Assembly (NCBI GenBank): GCA_020343675.1
Contig: CP070806.1
Location: forward strand, 4,425,121 to 4,473,130
Source: Phycisphaerales bacterium
GTDB lineage: Bacteria; Planctomycetota; Phycisphaerae; Sedimentisphaerales; Anaerobacaceae
Length of the DNA stretch: 48,010 bases
Direction of reading: 5' to 3'
The notes beneath the pieces are model-generated. The model made no database searches. It had not been told where the DNA came from and worked only from the letters and a program-made list of their open reading frames with translations. Shown piece after piece: positions 1 to 10,053 of this stretch. How positions within the stretch are numbered: position 1 is the stretch's first letter; every line of letters begins with the position of its first letter. The position numbers were made by a program, and so were the translations under genes.

Positions 1-1611
1 TTGTCGCCCGCGATGGCCTTTGAGTTTCGCGCCGTGGACCGCGGGCAGAGTGCGGGGGCAACATTCGATGTCAGCCTCAAGCCCGCCCAGGTATCGGCGA
101 CCGTTCACCGGCTTGTGAACGTCCAGCCCGGCTCAATCGAGCAGGAAGCAGTTATACAGTATCGGGTCCGCTATGCCCCGCTCGAGACCTTCTATCTGAA
201 AATGCCGGCGGAAGTGGCCGATTCCGATGTGCAGATAAGCGGAGCGGACATCAAGGAAAAGCCCCGCATAAACGAGCTGCCCCCCGACCAGCTTGGCGAG
301 GCGCCCGACCCGAATACCGAAGGTGGGAATTGGGCGTACTATAAAATCGTGCTGCAATCGGGCGTAACCGGCACCTACGATCTTGTGGTGCGGCTGCGTC
401 AACCCTTCCTGGCCGGCGAGACCGAACAAGCCACGACGATCAAGGTCGAACCCATCCTTGCGGCCGGCAGGCTCTCCGACCAGAACGGCCACATCGCCGT
501 CGCCAAAGCGGACACACTTGCCATCGGCGAGCCGGTCATCGAGAATCTCATACCGGCCGACGCCGGCAGTGCGAGCGACCTGCCCTATCCGCGTCACCGA
601 GCGATTGCCTCGCTTGCCTTCAAATACAACGCGCCGCCGTTCAGCCTGTCTCTGCCCGTGATCGCGCAAAAAGAGGCGACCGTCTTCACGACAATCGTCA
701 GCGGAGCAATCATCGAGCAGGTGCTGGCCCGTGACGACATGCTAAACACCCATGCGACCTACCTGGTAGCCACCAGTCAGGGCGACAGGCTGCCCGTGGC
801 ACTTCCCCCCGATGCGGAGCTTACCGCCGTGCTGCTCAACGGCAATGAGACCCCCGTGGAAAGAGGTCTCTCCGGTGATGAACTCGTCGTGCGCCTGCCG
901 CCGTCGGCGGGACAGGTATCGAGATTCATTCTTGAGATTTCGTACAGCCTGAAAGATGTTTCCGCATTCAATCTGGCCGCGCCGGCTCTGGCGGAGGAAA
1001 TCCCGACCCAGCAGACCCTCTGGCGGTTGTGGATACCGGAGGATTATTGCCTTCTGTGGCACGACAGGGTTTTCTCACGTGTCGGTTCCGGCAACAGCGG
1101 GTATGTCCTGCAGAAACTCAGAGCGAGCCAGCCGGGCGAAGTCACGTTCAAGCTGCCCGGCCAGGGCAAGGATTTCAACTTTACCCGTCAAGGGGCACCG
1201 GGTCGGCTCTGCGTGATGGTGGTCGGCAAGGAAGTGATCAGTGTCGTTGTCTGGGCGCTGATTATCGCCGCCGGCGTATTGATGCTCAAGCTGAGCGGAT
1301 TCCACCGAGTCCTTGTCATCCTGGCCGCCGCACTGGCGGCCGGCGTGATTCATCTGTTCGCCCCGTTGCTGGTCCATCGAATCCTGCGCGTGGGTGTATT
1401 TGCCGCGATTCTCATCCTGCTGCTCTGGCTCGCACAGTGGGCGTACTCGCGATGGCCTCAACTGCGTCAACAGTGGGCCGCCGGCAAACAACGGGCGGCC
1501 CAAGAGAAGCGCGACGCCGGGGCCCGGAAGCAACAGAAAACGAACGTCACCGAACAGGGATCTGAGATTCCCGACAAAAAGAAGAAGCCGTCGAAAAAAG
1601 ACCAGGGGTAG
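1..1611 (+). CDS. Exported beta-rich membrane protein, C-terminal part (5' end cut by window)
   Basis: The frame is open from base 1 to a TAG at 1609-1611, so the true start probably lies outside the window; the TTG at base 1 should not be trusted. About 400 residues of polar, beta-rich sequence are followed by three hydrophobic segments (about 410-430, 438-455 and 460-480) and a very basic, lysine-rich tail, which suggests a large extracytoplasmic part anchored at its C-terminus with a cytoplasmic tail. The stretch at about 200-350 has the same order of short motifs as modules in the next gene: a YNAPPF-type strand, an LPVALPPDAEL-type turn and a LWRLWIPEDY-type strand. No enzyme signature is visible. 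The next gene starts 5 bp downstream, so they are probably one operon. Function unknown. Confidence 0.75.
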   Translation: MSPAMAFEFRAVDRGQSAGATFDVSLKPAQVSATVHRLVNVQPGSIEQEAVIQYRVRYAPLETFYLKMPAEVADSDVQISGADIKEKPRINELPPDQLGEAPDPNTEGGNWAYYKIVLQSGVTGTYDLVVRLRQPFLAGETEQATTIKVEPILAAGRLSDQNGHIAVAKADTLAIGEPVIENLIPADAGSASDLPYPRHRAIASLAFKYNAPPFSLSLPVIAQKEATVFTTIVSGAIIEQVLARDDMLNTHATYLVATSQGDRLPVALPPDAELTAVLLNGNETPVERGLSGDELVVRLPPSAGQVSRFILEISYSLKDVSAFNLAAPALAEEIPTQQTLWRLWIPEDYCLLWHDRVFSRVGSGNSGYVLQKLRASQPGEVTFKLPGQGKDFNFTRQGAPGRLCVMVVGKEVISVVVWALIIAAGVLMLKLSGFHRVLVILAAALAAGVIHLFAPLLVHRILRVGVFAAILILLLWLAQWAYSRWPQLRQQWAAGKQRAAQEKRDAGARKQQKTNVTEQGSEIPDKKKKPSKKDQG

Positions 1612-1615
1612 TTTT

Positions 1616-4600
1616 ATGAAATCTCCTATGCTATGGCCGAGAACCCGCCCACGGCGGAATCGGCAGACCAGCAAACCGATCAGCCTGATATTCTGCGCTG
1701 CACTTCTGATGGTTGTATGCCATTTGGGGTCTCCGGCGCGGGCGCGGGAGAGCGGCCCGGATATTTATGTCCCGTACGAGGACCTGGCCCACTTGATCAA
1801 ACCGGCAGACAGAGCGGTATTGATGGGCCGCGCGGAATTTGAGGCGCTGCTGGCCGCCGCCGAAGCCGCTGCGCGAGACGCTTCCACTATCGAGCTGGGC
1901 CAGGTGCTGCAGGCGCGGTATGCCGGGGAGGTTGAAGAAGACAGGCTGACGTTGACCGGCACGTTGGAGGTCGTCTCTCTGGGCAGGGGGCCGGTCGCCG
2001 TGCCGCTGGCCTTCGGGCAAGTCGGACTGACGCAGGTGCTTCTCGACGGCAGAGGCGCACCGCTGGGATACGATAAGCGGGGCAGACTGACACTCATCAT
2101 CACGAACAAAGGAAGCCATCGCCTCGAGGTCAAAGGCACGGCGAAACTCAGGGAGCTCTCCAGCGGCGGCATGCAATTCGGCCTGTCTCTGCCCGCGGCG
2201 GTAGCCGGCAACATGGCGCTCAGCGCCCCGGGCGATCTGGAAATAGCAGCGAGCGTGCCCGTATCGGAATCGCGTTACGACAAGCAGGCCGACCGGACGA
2301 GTGTCGAGTTGACGCTCGGAGGTCAAGGCAAGGTGACGGTTATCCTGCTGGGGAACGGACGCCGGCAAGAGAAGGGGGCGATCTTGTTGGGTGAGTCGGC
2401 CGCAACGGTGCATCTGACCCGCTCGCACCAGGAATTGGGGTGTCTCTATACGGTGCAGGCGCTGCGGCAGGGCGTTCGCGAAGTTCGGTTTCATCTGCCT
2501 TCGGAATGGACCATCACAGAGGTCACGTGCCCGAACCTCGTCCGGTGGTCGATTGACACGGCTCAACTGTCACCGGGGCGGCAGACACTCACCGTGCGGC
2601 TGCGTTCGGAAAAGGCCGGCACAACGGGGCTCCATATCAGGGCCTCCGCGCTTCGCAAAGGCGATGCGTGGCGCGCGCCGCGCGTGATGCTCGTAGGGGC
2701 CTCCTACCAACGAGGCTACGTGCTGGTGAACACCGATGAAGAACTGAGCGTGCGGGCTGAGCAGTTGACCGATGCCCGGCGCGAGGATGTCTCGGCCGGT
2801 GCTCCGGCACCCCGTATGGTCAGTCCGCCATCTTCGGGGGCTGCCGGAGCAGGGCGTTTGTATTTTCACTGGGGTGATCGCTGGTCGGCACGTCTCGAAC
2901 TGGCAGAAGTAGAGCTGCGGCGCAGTATCAAAGAGCGGCAAACGGTGTCCGTTTCGCCGCAGCGGGTGACACTCACGGGGGATTTCGAGGTGACCGCCAT
3001 CGGCCGGGAACTCTTTGAGATGCCCTTCGTACTTGGAGGCCCGGCTCGGCAATGGCAGATCAAGACAGTGCAGGTTGACAGCCGGACGGCAGGCTTCGAG
3101 CATCGGGTCGAAGAGTCCGGCCCCGGAAGCCGGAACGGGCGTCTGCTCACAATCGAGCTGCCCAGACCCATTCGGCCCGAAAAAGTGGCAAACGTGACCA
3201 TCGAATTGCAGCACGTGCCCTCCGACTGGTATTGGCCGAGCGATGCGGCTGCTCGCAGCATTTCGGTGCCGTTGATCCGCCATCAGGTTTCCCCAAGCGA
3301 AGAATCGCGGATGCAGACGGTATCAGGAGAGGTCTTGATTTCAGCCGTGGACGACCTGGACGCTTTGCCGGAGGATGTGCCCGAGGCGCTTGAGGCGGTG
3401 CCCGTCGGCCGGATGGCATCCTTGGGAATCGAAAGATCCGTCCAATACGCCTACAGCTACAACACGCCCGCACCAGGTCAGATTCAGTTCCAGGTTTCCC
3501 GGCGCCGGCCTCGAACATCCGCAGACGCCGTCGGACTTATCACCGTGGGACCGCGCGAGTTTACAGGCCACTGGCGAATCACGTACGCGATCTCGCGCGC
3601 CTCTGCCAGGAGGTTGTATCTGCTTGCGGACAAGTCCCTCGGACAGGAAATCAAAATCACATCGCCGACGGTGCTCCTCAGTTCCAGGAGCATCGTCGTA
3701 CCGGATGCAAGAACCATATCTCTGTCCGCCGAGCTTGCACGGCGCTACGATGTGTGGCTGCTGAATCTCGATCGCAAAACCATCGGCGAGGTGGCCGTCC
3801 ACGTTCGCTACGAGCGCCCGAGGACTTCGGAGACGTTCGATATTCCGCTCGTGCGCCCGACGTGCGAGGGGCAGATAAACGAGCAGTTGGCGATTCAGGC
3901 CAGCGAGGAGCTGGCACTGGCCGTCAGTTCCGCGGGAGCCAAAGAGATTGACGCCGTGGATCTTCCACCGCTCCCTGTTGAAGCCGGCCGAGTGCTGGCG
4001 GCGTTTCGCATGGATGCGCCCACGACCGAAACCGGCTCTGGCGCAGCGGTCCAGGTCAGAACAGCCGTCCACGAAAACTACGAGATTCCCTCGGCTTTGG
4101 CCATTTCGGCAGAGCTAACCACATTTCTCGACGTCCAGGGCGGGCAACGGACCGAAGCGAGGTTCAACATTGCCAACGCCAGCCAGCAGTTTCTTACCAT
4201 TGGCCTTCCCGATGGTGCACAGCTTTGGTCGTTGCGCCTCGGAGATGAACAGGCCAAGCCTCAGCAGGGCGCAGCAGGGACTTACCAGGTTGCTCTTGGT
4301 CCATTGGGAAAGCCGGTTGGCGTTAAGATTGTGTACGCGTATCAGCCGGGCCGGTCAAACCTCGAACGGCTGGAACTGGGCGGGGTCGAACTTCCCGGTG
4401 TCGAGATCAACCAGATGAACTGGACCGTCGTTCCGCCGCCGGATTATTCGGTGACGACGCAGGTGACGAGAATGCGAACTCATGGTCTCATCGAGCCAAC
4501 GCCGGCCTATAAGCGGCTATATGATGTCCTGCTCAGGAGCCGATTTGTCAGCCCGGTACTGACCTATCGTCACGCCCAACTCGGGAAGTCCTATTATGCC

Positions 4601-7600
4601 GAAGAGCTCGCAGAAAGCAGGCGGGCACAGATCGCCCCCGGAGATGTGCTGTATCATGAATATGAAGGCGAAATGGGAGGAATGGACCGAAAGGGGACAA
4701 TGGGCGGATATGGGGGCGGCATGGCGGGCATAGCGCCCCCGGCGGCCCCGCCTGAACGTGCCACACCTTCGCCGGCCAAGCCTGCCCAAGGCAAGCCGGC
4801 AACCCAGAAAGCTCTGAGCGTCAGGACGCTTCACAAAGGTCGTTTTACATTGCCGGTGGATCTGGTCCCGACACCCGGCGCCGGGCCTGCGGTTCGATTC
4901 AAGGGGCTGGGGCCGGCTGAACTGGTCGTCGGCCTGACGAGCCGGTCCCGGCAAACGAGCTGGTGGACGCTGGGTTTGGTGCTGGTCGCAGCAATCGGTG
5001 TGGTTCTGGCTCGAAAGCGGGCGACAGTCAAGGCCGGGCTGATCGTTGCTGTTCTATCGGCGGCCTCTTTGTCGGCGCTCTGGCTGCCCGCGACGGCAAG
5101 TTTCGCCAACGGCGCGTTCACCGCCGGCGTGTGCCTGGTCCTGTTCTACGCTTTGGTTTGGCTCGCGCGGGGTATATGGAGCCGACTGTTCCTGGCCCCG
5201 GGTCCGGTAATGGCCGTCGTCTTGTTGGCATTGCTTGTATCAACCGCCCAGAGCACAGCGAGCGAAGCCAACTCAGAAATCCGACAAAATGCTCCAATCG
5301 CAGCGGTGGATCCGCCACCGGTGGTGATTCCCTATACGGGAGACCCCGGCACGGCCGAAGAAGCAGACAAGGTTCTGGTCCCCTACGCGCGTTTCGTCGA
5401 ATTGTGGAACCAGGCCTATCCTCAGGACGCCATCGACTGGGTCCGAGCCGAGACCCAAATCTCTCTGGCGGACGTTCGGTACAGGGTGACGGTGAGTTCC
5501 GAGCAGCTTAATCTCGTGCTGACAGCTCAGATCGAAACGCACGGCGCGGATTGGAGCGTGCTTGCTTTGCCGATCTCGTCTCTGGCGGTAACACGGGCCA
5601 CGTTCGCCGGCTTGCCGGCGCAGTTGCAGACCGGACCCAAAGGGATGGTCCTGATGCTCCCGGGTCAGGCATCAGGAAAGCTGGAACTTCATGCCGTGGC
5701 CAAGCCTGAGTATCTCGGCCGAAGAGGTAGCGCCGCCCTCTCTCTGCCGCCGCTGCCCGCGGCCGTGATGACGGTTGTTTTGCCTGAGGCGGACCTGGAA
5801 CTTGAGGTCGAGCAGATTGAAGCCGTACCGGCTAAGCGCATCGTCAACGGCTCGGTCGAATACACGTTTGGCCTGGGAATGGCGCGAACACTGACCCTGC
5901 GCTGGCTGCCGAAAATGGCGGGCTCAACGGCGGACCGCACGCTCTCGGCGAACGCACAGCACGATGTCCATGCATTCCACTGGGCAACCGTGGGAGTCAG
6001 CAAGATAACCTACAGTTTTTCGAGCGGCCAGTACGACCGATTCGCCCTGCTGATGCCACAAGGTATGACATTGACGGAGCTGGAAGGGACAAATGTCCGC
6101 GATTTTCGAGACGTCGGTGAGTCCGCCGCCCTGCCGGACGAGGGTAAGCCGTTCAGACTCATCGAGGTCCGGCTGCACCGCCCCACACAGAAGCAGTATG
6201 AGCTGACGGTCCGGTGGCTCAGCCCTCACGCTGACGGTGGGGGATTTGACTTCGATGAGCCTGTGGAACTGCCTCTGCTCCGGGCAGGCGCGGTCAGTCG
6301 CGAAAGCGGAACGGTCACTTTGCATGCCGCCGGAGGCATGAGCGTGAAAGTGACCAAGGTGACGGGCGGGCGCAGAGCCGATATCACCGCCCCGAATCAG
6401 CCGCAAGGCATCAACCTGCCCGCGGACAGGGCCAGGCCCGTTGCACGGTACTACTGGCCTTACAGACCGTTTGCATTGTTTGTCGAACTATCGCGATTGG
6501 CAGTGACTTCAAAGGTTCGTCTCAACCAGCTCGTGCGCATCAACACCGACCGCGTGGAACTGCTTGTTCAGGCCAATCTCAAAGCCGAGCAGGGTAAACT
6601 GTTCGGCGCCGGCTTCATCCTGCCTGAAGGCTACGAGCTGCTCAGCGCCGTTGGGCCCGCAGTGGCAAACTTCTACGAGCGTTCGAGCGAAGAAGGAAAA
6701 TTCGTTCATATCATGTTTCACGGCGGTCAGGCCAAGGCCCAGCTTGCGTTGATGCTGCTGCGAAAGGATGCGGAACTCGATTCCTTTGACGTGCCTGCGG
6801 TTATGTATCTCGACGAGCCAGGGCGTCCGTTGGCCGGGCAGCAAGGCCGGATGGCTGTGCAGGTGGCGGCGTCACTCGAAGCCGAGACCGCGGCCAGCCA
6901 AAACCTCAAATCCATCTCGCCTGCGACGTTGAGGGACTGGCTCGATGAAAGAACCGTCAATTCGGTACAGTTCGCCTACCGATACGAAGCCGCCAATCCC
7001 TCGCTTCGACTGACAATTCGTCGTCTGCCGACAACGATACGGGCAGAGGTTTTTGCCGGTCTGGTCGTCCGAACGACCGCGGCGGCCTACACCTACCGGC
7101 TGCGTTACAATATAACCGGCTCGCCCGTGGATCATCTCAGCTTCCTGCTGCCAAGCGAATACGCGCGACTTGTCAGCGCCAACTCCCGGGCGCTGCGAAG
7201 CGTCACGCAATCCGACGCCGGCAACGGCCGGACGCGATGGACCGTTGCACTGGTCAATGAGGTCACCGGCATCGTGGATGTCGTGGTGAACTTCGCGCTG
7301 CCGATTGACCCATCCACCAGCACGCTTCAGATTCCGCCGCTTGCCGCTGAGACGGCCTCGGAATATCGCGCCGTCGTCGCCCTGCAGAACATGTCACGGC
7401 ACGAAATCAGTGTCAGGGACAGCACGAATCTGTCCGACCTGGCCGCAAGCGAGCAACAAAGGCTAATGCCCCACCAAATGAGAGAATCCCTTCAGTATGT
7501 TTTCCAGTCGTTTGAAGAAGACTGGTCGCTGAATCTCGAATTCAAGCCCGCCAAGACAGCCACGCGGATTCAGGCCGTGGTGGATTTGCTGGAGGTAACA

Positions 7601-9292
7601 ACCGTCGTTGACCGCGGCGGCCGGTGCCGCTATGAGGCAAAAGTCGCCCTGCAGAACCGGAGCGAGCAATTCCTGCAGGTCAAGGTGCCGCCCGGTCTGC
7701 GTCTGTGGAGCGCGAACGTGGCCGGCCAGCCGGTCAAGCCTGTTATGGCGGAGGACTCCTCCGAGGCGGGAGTCCTGATACCGCTGGTGAAAACATCGCC
7801 GGGCGGCCTGCCCTACGACGTGTACTTCTACCTTGCAGACGATGGCGCCGCGCCGCTAGTGACTCCGCTGAACGGGATAACCAGGCTCAAGCCGCCGAGC
7901 CTATTGATCGTCGGAATTCCCGTCATGCAGACGACATGGTCGCTTCGCCTGCCGGGCGGCTATCGCTATATACGGCCGGGCGGGAACATGTCGCCGGTGG
8001 CTGGAACGGTCGAGGTGCTGAGCCTCGGTATCGAGGCAAAGCTCGAGCAGTTGAAAAGACTCGAAAGAACATATCGCGACGTCGCCGGCTCATCTGTTCG
8101 CAAAGAGCAAATCGCCAAGTCGAACTGGGAAGCATTCAACAGGAAACTTGCCGCTGATATCGGCCAGGCACAGTCCTATCTGGCCTCTCGGCGCGGCCAG
8201 GTCAGCGAAGATGACTACAGACGTCTCAACACAAAGCTCGACGCGCAGAGGCAACAGCAAGCCGGACTGCTGGGCAGCAACACCGTTTTTGTCCGGAAAC
8301 AACAAGAGCAGGCTCGCCAGGATTTGAATGTCTTTCTCAATGTGGACGCCTCAAATGCCGGGGTGGCGGAGATCGTCCGGAACGAGGCTCTGCTGGAAAA
8401 GCCCGAATTTCTCAGCAAGAGCGAAGAGCAGCAGATTGCCCGGCTGGAGCAGGAACTCGAACTCTCACAAGAGCAGTTGAAGCTCCTTGAGCAGCACAAG
8501 GAGGGACTGGTCGGGGCCGATGAAGATATCAGGGAGGATGACACTAAAGCCGCGGGCACGAAGGCCGGCGAGTTGATCGTCAAATTCAAGGACAAAGAAG
8601 CGGAGATGGGCAGAACGCTGGATCAGTTGGCGCGCGACACCGCCGCGCAGATCGACCAGAAACAAGCCCAGATCAGAGGACAATTGGACGAGCTGAAGGA
8701 CAGCCGGCTACAAAGACATTTCCAGGCCAGTTTGGGCAAGATGCTGGCACTTCGCCCGGAGGCCGAACCGCAGGGACAGCGGAGAGTGGCGGGTCCCGGA
8801 CTCGGAGTCGAGGCCGAAGAAGCGGCGGAGCTCGCGGGGGGACTCAGGGGGGGGCTCGATCAAGCTTACGAATTTCGAACAGCCCGCACAGACTTGCAGC
8901 CTTACACGGCCAGGGGCACCTACTCGCTGCCGGTGAGCCTGCCCGAAGGCGAAGTTCGGCTGGATTTCGCCCGGCCCTCCGGTGAAGCGGAATTGAGTCT
9001 CTGGGCGGTGCCGGTCAGAATGATTCACAAGCTTTACGGAACAATCGCCATCCTCGCAGCGCTGCTGGCGATACTGGCCCTGGTGAAGATATGGCCGCAG
9101 CCACAGAGCAGGCAACCGACCTCGGCCAGGCGCATCATCGGCTATGCCCTGCTGTTTGTGGCTCTGAGTCTGGCGCTGGGTATCTCGGGCGTGCTTATCA
9201 GCCTTGTCGTTATTGTTCTGTGCGAGGCCAGACGCGGCGCGTTCGTCCCCGCGGGGCCGGGCCCGCACACCGCAGGTACGCACCAGAAATAA
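1616..9292 (+). CDS. Giant exported beta-rich membrane protein, internally duplicated
   Basis: About 2558 residues. The frame stays open upstream to 1394, but that part overlaps the previous gene. ATG 1616 lies 5 bp after the upstream stop and begins a typical signal peptide (basic start, hydrophobic core, cleavage near SPARA), so 1616 is preferred. Half one (about 44-1215) starts with a YVPYEDL motif, continues through many beta-rich modules, then a Gly/Pro/Ala-rich linker, a GRFTLPVDL motif and a cluster of membrane helices at about 1113-1215. Half two repeats this: VLVPYARF near 1250, beta modules, a long coiled coil at about 2140-2380 rich in E, Q, K and L, a Gly-rich spot, GTYSLPVSL near 2440 and two final helices. 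The order suggests an old duplication or a fusion of two paralogues. No catalytic motif is recognised. A structural or cell-envelope role is a guess. Confidence 0.8.
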   Translation: MKSPMLWPRTRPRRNRQTSKPISLIFCAALLMVVCHLGSPARARESGPDIYVPYEDLAHLIKPADRAVLMGRAEFEALLAAAEAAARDASTIELGQVLQARYAGEVEEDRLTLTGTLEVVSLGRGPVAVPLAFGQVGLTQVLLDGRGAPLGYDKRGRLTLIITNKGSHRLEVKGTAKLRELSSGGMQFGLSLPAAVAGNMALSAPGDLEIAASVPVSESRYDKQADRTSVELTLGGQGKVTVILLGNGRRQEKGAILLGESAATVHLTRSHQELGCLYTVQALRQGVREVRFHLPSEWTITEVTCPNLVRWSIDTAQLSPGRQTLTVRLRSEKAGTTGLHIRASALRKGDAWRAPRVMLVGASYQRGYVLVNTDEELSVRAEQLTDARREDVSAGAPAPRMVSPPSSGAAGAGRLYFHWGDRWSARLELAEVELRRSIKERQTVSVSPQRVTLTGDFEVTAIGRELFEMPFVLGGPARQWQIKTVQVDSRTAGFEHRVEESGPGSRNGRLLTIELPRPIRPEKVANVTIELQHVPSDWYWPSDAAARSISVPLIRHQVSPSEESRMQTVSGEVLISAVDDLDALPEDVPEALEAVPVGRMASLGIERSVQYAYSYNTPAPGQIQFQVSRRRPRTSADAVGLITVGPREFTGHWRITYAISRASARRLYLLADKSLGQEIKITSPTVLLSSRSIVVPDARTISLSAELARRYDVWLLNLDRKTIGEVAVHVRYERPRTSETFDIPLVRPTCEGQINEQLAIQASEELALAVSSAGAKEIDAVDLPPLPVEAGRVLAAFRMDAPTTETGSGAAVQVRTAVHENYEIPSALAISAELTTFLDVQGGQRTEARFNIANASQQFLTIGLPDGAQLWSLRLGDEQAKPQQGAAGTYQVALGPLGKPVGVKIVYAYQPGRSNLERLELGGVELPGVEINQMNWTVVPPPDYSVTTQVTRMRTHGLIEPTPAYKRLYDVLLRSRFVSPVLTYRHAQLGKSYYAEELAESRRAQIAPGDVLYHEYEGEMGGMDRKGTMGGYGGGMAGIAPPAAPPERATPSPAKPAQGKPATQKALSVRTLHKGRFTLPVDLVPTPGAGPAVRFKGLGPAELVVGLTSRSRQTSWWTLGLVLVAAIGVVLARKRATVKAGLIVAVLSAASLSALWLPATASFANGAFTAGVCLVLFYALVWLARGIWSRLFLAPGPVMAVVLLALLVSTAQSTASEANSEIRQNAPIAAVDPPPVVIPYTGDPGTAEEADKVLVPYARFVELWNQAYPQDAIDWVRAETQISLADVRYRVTVSSEQLNLVLTAQIETHGADWSVLALPISSLAVTRATFAGLPAQLQTGPKGMVLMLPGQASGKLELHAVAKPEYLGRRGSAALSLPPLPAAVMTVVLPEADLELEVEQIEAVPAKRIVNGSVEYTFGLGMARTLTLRWLPKMAGSTADRTLSANAQHDVHAFHWATVGVSKITYSFSSGQYDRFALLMPQGMTLTELEGTNVRDFRDVGESAALPDEGKPFRLIEVRLHRPTQKQYELTVRWLSPHADGGGFDFDEPVELPLLRAGAVSRESGTVTLHAAGGMSVKVTKVTGGRRADITAPNQPQGINLPADRARPVARYYWPYRPFALFVELSRLAVTSKVRLNQLVRINTDRVELLVQANLKAEQGKLFGAGFILPEGYELLSAVGPAVANFYERSSEEGKFVHIMFHGGQAKAQLALMLLRKDAELDSFDVPAVMYLDEPGRPLAGQQGRMAVQVAASLEAETAASQNLKSISPATLRDWLDERTVNSVQFAYRYEAANPSLRLTIRRLPTTIRAEVFAGLVVRTTAAAYTYRLRYNITGSPVDHLSFLLPSEYARLVSANSRALRSVTQSDAGNGRTRWTVALVNEVTGIVDVVVNFALPIDPSTSTLQIPPLAAETASEYRAVVALQNMSRHEISVRDSTNLSDLAASEQQRLMPHQMRESLQYVFQSFEEDWSLNLEFKPAKTATRIQAVVDLLEVTTVVDRGGRCRYEAKVALQNRSEQFLQVKVPPGLRLWSANVAGQPVKPVMAEDSSEAGVLIPLVKTSPGGLPYDVYFYLADDGAAPLVTPLNGITRLKPPSLLIVGIPVMQTTWSLRLPGGYRYIRPGGNMSPVAGTVEVLSLGIEAKLEQLKRLERTYRDVAGSSVRKEQIAKSNWEAFNRKLAADIGQAQSYLASRRGQVSEDDYRRLNTKLDAQRQQQAGLLGSNTVFVRKQQEQARQDLNVFLNVDASNAGVAEIVRNEALLEKPEFLSKSEEQQIARLEQELELSQEQLKLLEQHKEGLVGADEDIREDDTKAAGTKAGELIVKFKDKEAEMGRTLDQLARDTAAQIDQKQAQIRGQLDELKDSRLQRHFQASLGKMLALRPEAEPQGQRRVAGPGLGVEAEEAAELAGGLRGGLDQAYEFRTARTDLQPYTARGTYSLPVSLPEGEVRLDFARPSGEAELSLWAVPVRMIHKLYGTIAILAALLAILALVKIWPQPQSRQPTSARRIIGYALLFVALSLALGISGVLISLVVIVLCEARRGAFVPAGPGPHTAGTHQK

Positions 9293-9418
9293 GATTTGAG
9301 GGCATCCGCCGCGGGCGGGCAGGCAGGCAACGCAAGGCCAAAGATCAGCACCCGGACCTTCAATACCAAGGTAAACGATGTCACGTGATACTCTTCATTG
9401 CGTGTCCTGCTCATATGG

Positions 9419-9994
9419 CTATTGCCCTATCTTCTTGAGCAGCCAGGCCATGTTTCTACCCAAAGTTTCCATGGTTTTCAGGCCCTCCTCGTCTTGCTCG
9501 ACGTCGCCTATGGCTCGTCCGATTCCCACGTTCCAATACGATGACCCGGGCACGATCATCTGGCCGATCAGGAAGAAATGGTTGATCGAGTCGAAGGCGT
9601 GCATGGCCCCCGCTCTTCGCACGGCGACAACGGCTGCTCCGGCCTTGCGCCGGAGCATATCCGAATTGGCTCGCGCGACATAGCCTGCGCGGTCAATCAA
9701 AGCCTTTATTTCCGTCGTGACATCAGCAAAATACGTCGGTGAGCCTAAGATGATTCCGTCGGCCTGGCACATCTTCCCAATGCACTCATTGGCAAAATCG
9801 TTGGTGACTGCGCATCTCTTGTCTTTGTTCTTAAAGCATCTGCCACAAGCGATGCACCCTCGGATGGTATTGCCGGCTAACTGCACCAGCTCCGTCTCGA
9901 TGCCTTCGGCTTCGAGCGCGGAGAAGACTCTTCCAATCAAAATGGCGGTATTGCCGTCCTTGCGGGCACTGCCGTTAAAAGCTACGACTTTCAT
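9419..9994 (-). CDS. Flavodoxin-fold NAD(P)H-dependent FMN reductase / iron-sulfur flavoprotein-like
   Basis: 191 residues. ATG at 9992-9994 is chosen because AGGAGA sits 7 bp upstream and the protein then begins with the family's first strand ([15 protein letters not shown]), the FMN phosphate loop. An upstream in-frame start at 10045 adds 17 unrelated residues. The family reduces FMN, quinones or other acceptors with NAD(P)H. A later GSPTYF segment contacts flavin in relatives. Four cysteines (C47, C50, C53 and C61) form C-x2-C-x2-C-x7-C, close to the compact cluster motif of iron-sulfur flavoproteins, so a [4Fe-4S] centre is possible. It is the last gene of a three-gene minus-strand group with a racemase and a nitrilase, and it may simply be co-transcribed. 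Substrate unknown. Confidence 0.85.
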   Translation of the reverse strand: MKVVAFNGSARKDGNTAILIGRVFSALEAEGIETELVQLAGNTIRGCIACGRCFKNKDKRCAVTNDFANECIGKMCQADGIILGSPTYFADVTTEIKALIDRAGYVARANSDMLRRKAGAAVVAVRRAGAMHAFDSINHFFLIGQMIVPGSSYWNVGIGRAIGDVEQDEEGLKTMETLGRNMAWLLKKIGQ

Positions 9995-10053
9995 ACTGTT
10001 CTCCTGATCTGACCTGTTAAGGGTTGGTTTGCCGGATTGCAGCACAATAGCTA

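Noticed and set aside
1394-1615. Upstream start for the giant protein
   Set aside because: The extra 74 residues overlap the previous gene in another frame, are Arg/Ser-rich shadow sequence and would bury the signal peptide.
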